NCBI GenBank assembly: GCA_965219635.1
Contig: OZ244783.1
Location: 3,534,001 to 3,598,000 of the forward strand
Direction of reading: 5' to 3'
Length of the DNA: 64,000 nt
Source: JAPOXR01 sp965219635
Lineage (GTDB): Bacteria; Pseudomonadota; Alphaproteobacteria; Rhodobacterales; Rhodobacteraceae
Part shown: in pieces, positions 62,128-64,000 of the stretch
How the letters are laid out: the number at the start of each line of letters is the position of its first letter
Position numbering within the stretch: the first letter of the stretch is position 1
The notes under the pieces: model-generated
Told to the model about the DNA's origin: nothing
Database searches by the model: none
What the model saw: the letters and a program-made list of their open reading frames with translations, nothing else
Translations under genes and position numbers: made by a program

Positions 62128-63127
62128 TTTCTGGTTTCAGCCGCCGGGACTGTTGGCGAGCTTGCTGTCACCCCTGGGGAAGGCGGGCAGTTTCGTAACC
62201 CGTATCCGGTTGAGACGGGGGGACAGGCAACGTGTCGGTGTTCCGGTCATATGCGCGGGCAATCTGAATGTAGGCGGAACGGGAAAGACGCCGTTCGTCA
62301 TTGCCCTGTTGCAAAGGCTATTGGCTGCCGGGGAGACCCCTCATGCAGTCTCACGTGGCTATGGTGGCCGGACTGTGTCTCCAACCCTCGTGGATGTGTC
62401 GCGGCATTCGGCCGTGGATGTCGGTGATGAGCCGCTACTTCTCGCTCAATTTGCTCCAACCTGGGTCGGCAACCGCAGGCCAGCCTGCGCCAGAGCCGCT
62501 GTGGAGGCAGGCGCAAGCGTGATAGTTCTGGACGATGGTCACCAGGATCCTTCGCTGGCTCATGACCTGCCGGTAGTTGTCGTTGATGCCGCGAGAGGAT
62601 TTGGAAATGGCCTGGTGATGCCTGCCGGACCCCTGCGGGAACCCGTTAGCGACGGCTTGCGCCGCGCAGGCCTGCTGGTCATTGCAAACGGCACCGAACA
62701 GCATCTACGGAAGCACTGGACGATTGACCCCGAACTGCCGGTTGTGGAGGCAACGACTGAGGTCTTGCATACTGGCAAGGAATGGAGAGGAGACAGGGTG
62801 GTTGCCTTTGCCGGTATCGGCAATCCTGCCAGGTTTTTTGCATGCTTGGCCGGCCAAGGTGCGGAAATCGTCAAGGAATTTCCACTAAGCGATCATCAGC
62901 CGCTGGACAGTCGCCTGCTTGCCAGGTTGCAGGCTGCTGCCAATGCCAATTCTGCCCAACTTGTGACCACGGAAAAGGATGCGGTCAGGCTTCCACCAGA
63001 CTGGCGCAACCGGGTGCTGACTTTTCCAGTCCGAATGACGATCTCAGACTGGTCGGAAATCGACCAGAGGCTTGTCAAGTTGGGGCTAGCGGTGCCTGCG
63101 ACAGAGGAGCCGATTGCAATTTCCTGA
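62114..63127 (+). CDS. lpxK: tetraacyldisaccharide 4'-kinase
   Basis: 337 residues. LpxK phosphorylates the lipid A precursor at the 4' position. The P-loop is GGTGKT (54-59) in CAGNLNVGGTGKTPF. Family motifs SRGYGG, VGDEPLLLA and LDDGHQDP are present, and VTTEKDAVRLP near the C-terminus. It closes the pmbA-DUF4170-waaA-lpxK block. Confidence 0.95.
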   Translation: MKQPDFWFQPPGLLASLLSPLGKAGSFVTRIRLRRGDRQRVGVPVICAGNLNVGGTGKTPFVIALLQRLLAAGETPHAVSRGYGGRTVSPTLVDVSRHSAVDVGDEPLLLAQFAPTWVGNRRPACARAAVEAGASVIVLDDGHQDPSLAHDLPVVVVDAARGFGNGLVMPAGPLREPVSDGLRRAGLLVIANGTEQHLRKHWTIDPELPVVEATTEVLHTGKEWRGDRVVAFAGIGNPARFFACLAGQGAEIVKEFPLSDHQPLDSRLLARLQAAANANSAQLVTTEKDAVRLPPDWRNRVLTFPVRMTISDWSEIDQRLVKLGLAVPATEEPIAIS

Positions 63128-63267
63128 CAATGCTGCGCCATCCGCTTTCCGGAAACGCTGCAAGCGCGTCACATCGGTCTTGCCGATGGTCTCATTGGAA
63201 GCCAGTGCTTGTAAATCTGTCCACCTTGCGAAGTTGAGGGTCGCAGGAGGTGGTTGCGCATGCGGTT

Positions 63268-63415
63268 ACTGCTGGCCGAGTTTCTCCTCGATGATTTCGG
63301 CAAGATCCTCATAGGGCATGGGCAAGTAGTAATCGCCATTGATAACAAATGACGGCGTAGCCATGATCCTGTCATTTTCTCTAAACTGAAGTTCTGTTAG
63401 GCCTTTGTTCTCCTT
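63268..63415 (-). pseudogene. C-terminal remnant resembling a DsbA-type thioredoxin-fold protein
   Basis: Read on the minus strand: GLTELQFRENDRIMATPSFV, then INGDYYLPMPYEDLAEIIEE, then a stop. ATPSFVINGDYY resembles the cis-proline loop of DsbA-family oxidoreductases and the tail resembles their last helix. Upstream the frame is closed by a stop, and a neighbouring frame (IVPLGLIIQNEISDLHEK) may be the shifted continuation. No CxxC or start is left. Confidence 0.4.
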
Positions 63416-63481
63416 TTCTCGTGCAAGTCACTGATTTCATTCTGGATGATCAATCCAAGAGGCACAATTTTTCTTGGTTTC

Positions 63482-63641
63482 TTGTAGGCACTAGAACTGC
63501 CCGCTCTGCTATCCTGCTATACCCTCCACTGAAACTTGCGACAGTCCAGTAAACTACAGATTTTGAACACTATATCGACATTCTTGCTTGACAACAACCG
63601 CCAGATGTGGCAGAAGAACGGCAGATATTTGTAGGCACTAG
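63482..63641 (+). repeat. direct repeat TTGTAGGCACTAG, two copies
   Basis: TTGTAGGCACTAG occurs at 63482-63494 and again at 63629-63641, 147 bp apart, the second just before a transposase start. It could be an insertion-sequence end present twice, for instance an older end left beside a later insertion. Without the far end of the element I cannot define the boundary. Confidence 0.5.
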
Positions 63642-63651
63642 GATAAACGCC

Positions 63652-64000
63652 GTGCATGTCGCAATCATCAAGTCCGTACAGAACGGAAAAACCTACTACT
63701 CAAAGCTGCTGCGCAAGAGCTACAGGGATGAGAACGGGCGCGTCCAAAAGGAAACCGTCCTCAATCTCGCGCCGTTCCCTGATGGCGCCGTTGCCGTCCT
63801 GCAAAAATATTTCGCCGGAAAGGCAATCCCCACATGCGACGACGACGAGGACCCGGTCGAGGTCCTCGACTCCCCCCATCACGGGGCCGTCATGGCTGTA
63901 CAGTCCGCTTTCAATCAGCTCGGCTTCGAAAGGCTGATCTCCTCAACTCCCTCGCGGGAACGAAAACTTGTCTGCGCAATGGTCGCCGCACGCATTCTCC
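63652..64000 (+). CDS. IS1634-like transposase, N-terminal part (cut by window end)
   Basis: The frame from GTG 63652 stays open to the end of the window (116 codons): HVAIIKSVQNGKTYYSKLLR, SYRDENGRVQKETVLNLAPF, then LQKYFAG and FNQLGFERLISS. The N-terminus, with a strand-rich KTYYSKLLRKSYRDENGRV segment, resembles IS1634-type (IS4-like DDE) transposases. The catalytic residues would lie beyond the window. A near-perfect copy of the presumed IS end lies 11 bases upstream. Confidence 0.65.
   Translation, partial: MHVAIIKSVQNGKTYYSKLLRKSYRDENGRVQKETVLNLAPFPDGAVAVLQKYFAGKAIPTCDDDEDPVEVLDSPHHGAVMAVQSAFNQLGFERLISSTPSRERKLVCAMVAARIL

Overview
The window reads as the chromosome of an alphaproteobacterium with moderately high G+C. 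The evidence is several lineage-typical genes and gene orders: DUF2794, DUF4170, a DUF3576 lipoprotein before leuS-lptE-holA, pmbA-DUF4170-waaA-lpxK, a RibA with a degenerate N-terminal half, and a UbiH-type hydroxylase. The many toxin-antitoxin remnants, AAA_14/DUF4143 ATPases and a tripartite carboxylate transporter suggest a large, partly decaying accessory genome. I cannot name the genus.

Layout. Positions 1-1415 hold leuB and a tRNA-Pro(CGG) with its terminator. Positions 1416-9000 are accessory: a mobile-mystery A/B (HTH/Fic) pair whose Fic gene has an in-frame amber, an orphan excisionase-like HTH protein, an HNH nuclease, and two divergent AAA_14/DUF4143 ATPases (one with an amber). 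The two ATPases flank an array of about 15 degenerate 22-bp repeats. Positions 9000-15900 are housekeeping: MBL hydrolase, asd with an M17 peptidase and an NlpC/P60 hydrolase, DUF2794, a gamma-glutamyltransferase and hspQ. Positions 15985-21100 carry a roughly 2.4-kb tandem duplication, each copy holding two OmpR-type response regulators and xthA. The first xthA is broken; the second response regulators are nearly identical, while the first ones have diverged.

Positions 21100-37700 are mostly core: a thioredoxin-TPR protein, LON domain, Trm112, UbiH-like hydroxylase, TPR protein, amidase, DapC-type aminotransferase, ftsK, lolA, lytic transglycosylase, ribA, L,D-transpeptidase, YggS and an alpha carbonic anhydrase. 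Positions 37790-51900 are accessory again: a FitA-like antitoxin with a toxin stub, a stand-alone DprA-like protein, a DUF3604 hydrolase behind tctCBA, and a duplicated module of small membrane coiled-coil proteins fused to a tctC fragment. A third AAA_14 ATPase, a class II Fic protein and a uracil/hypoxanthine-type DNA glycosylase follow.

Positions 52186-63127 are core envelope and replication genes (DUF3576, leuS, lptE, holA, GST, exported DUF, pmbA, DUF4170, waaA, lpxK), mostly overlapping by 4-14 bases and so probably co-transcribed in blocks. The window ends in a thioredoxin-fold gene remnant and the start of an IS1634-like transposase. The features most worth following are the 22-bp array between ATPases, the partly homogenised regulator duplication, the duplicated coiled-coil module and the two amber-interrupted genes.
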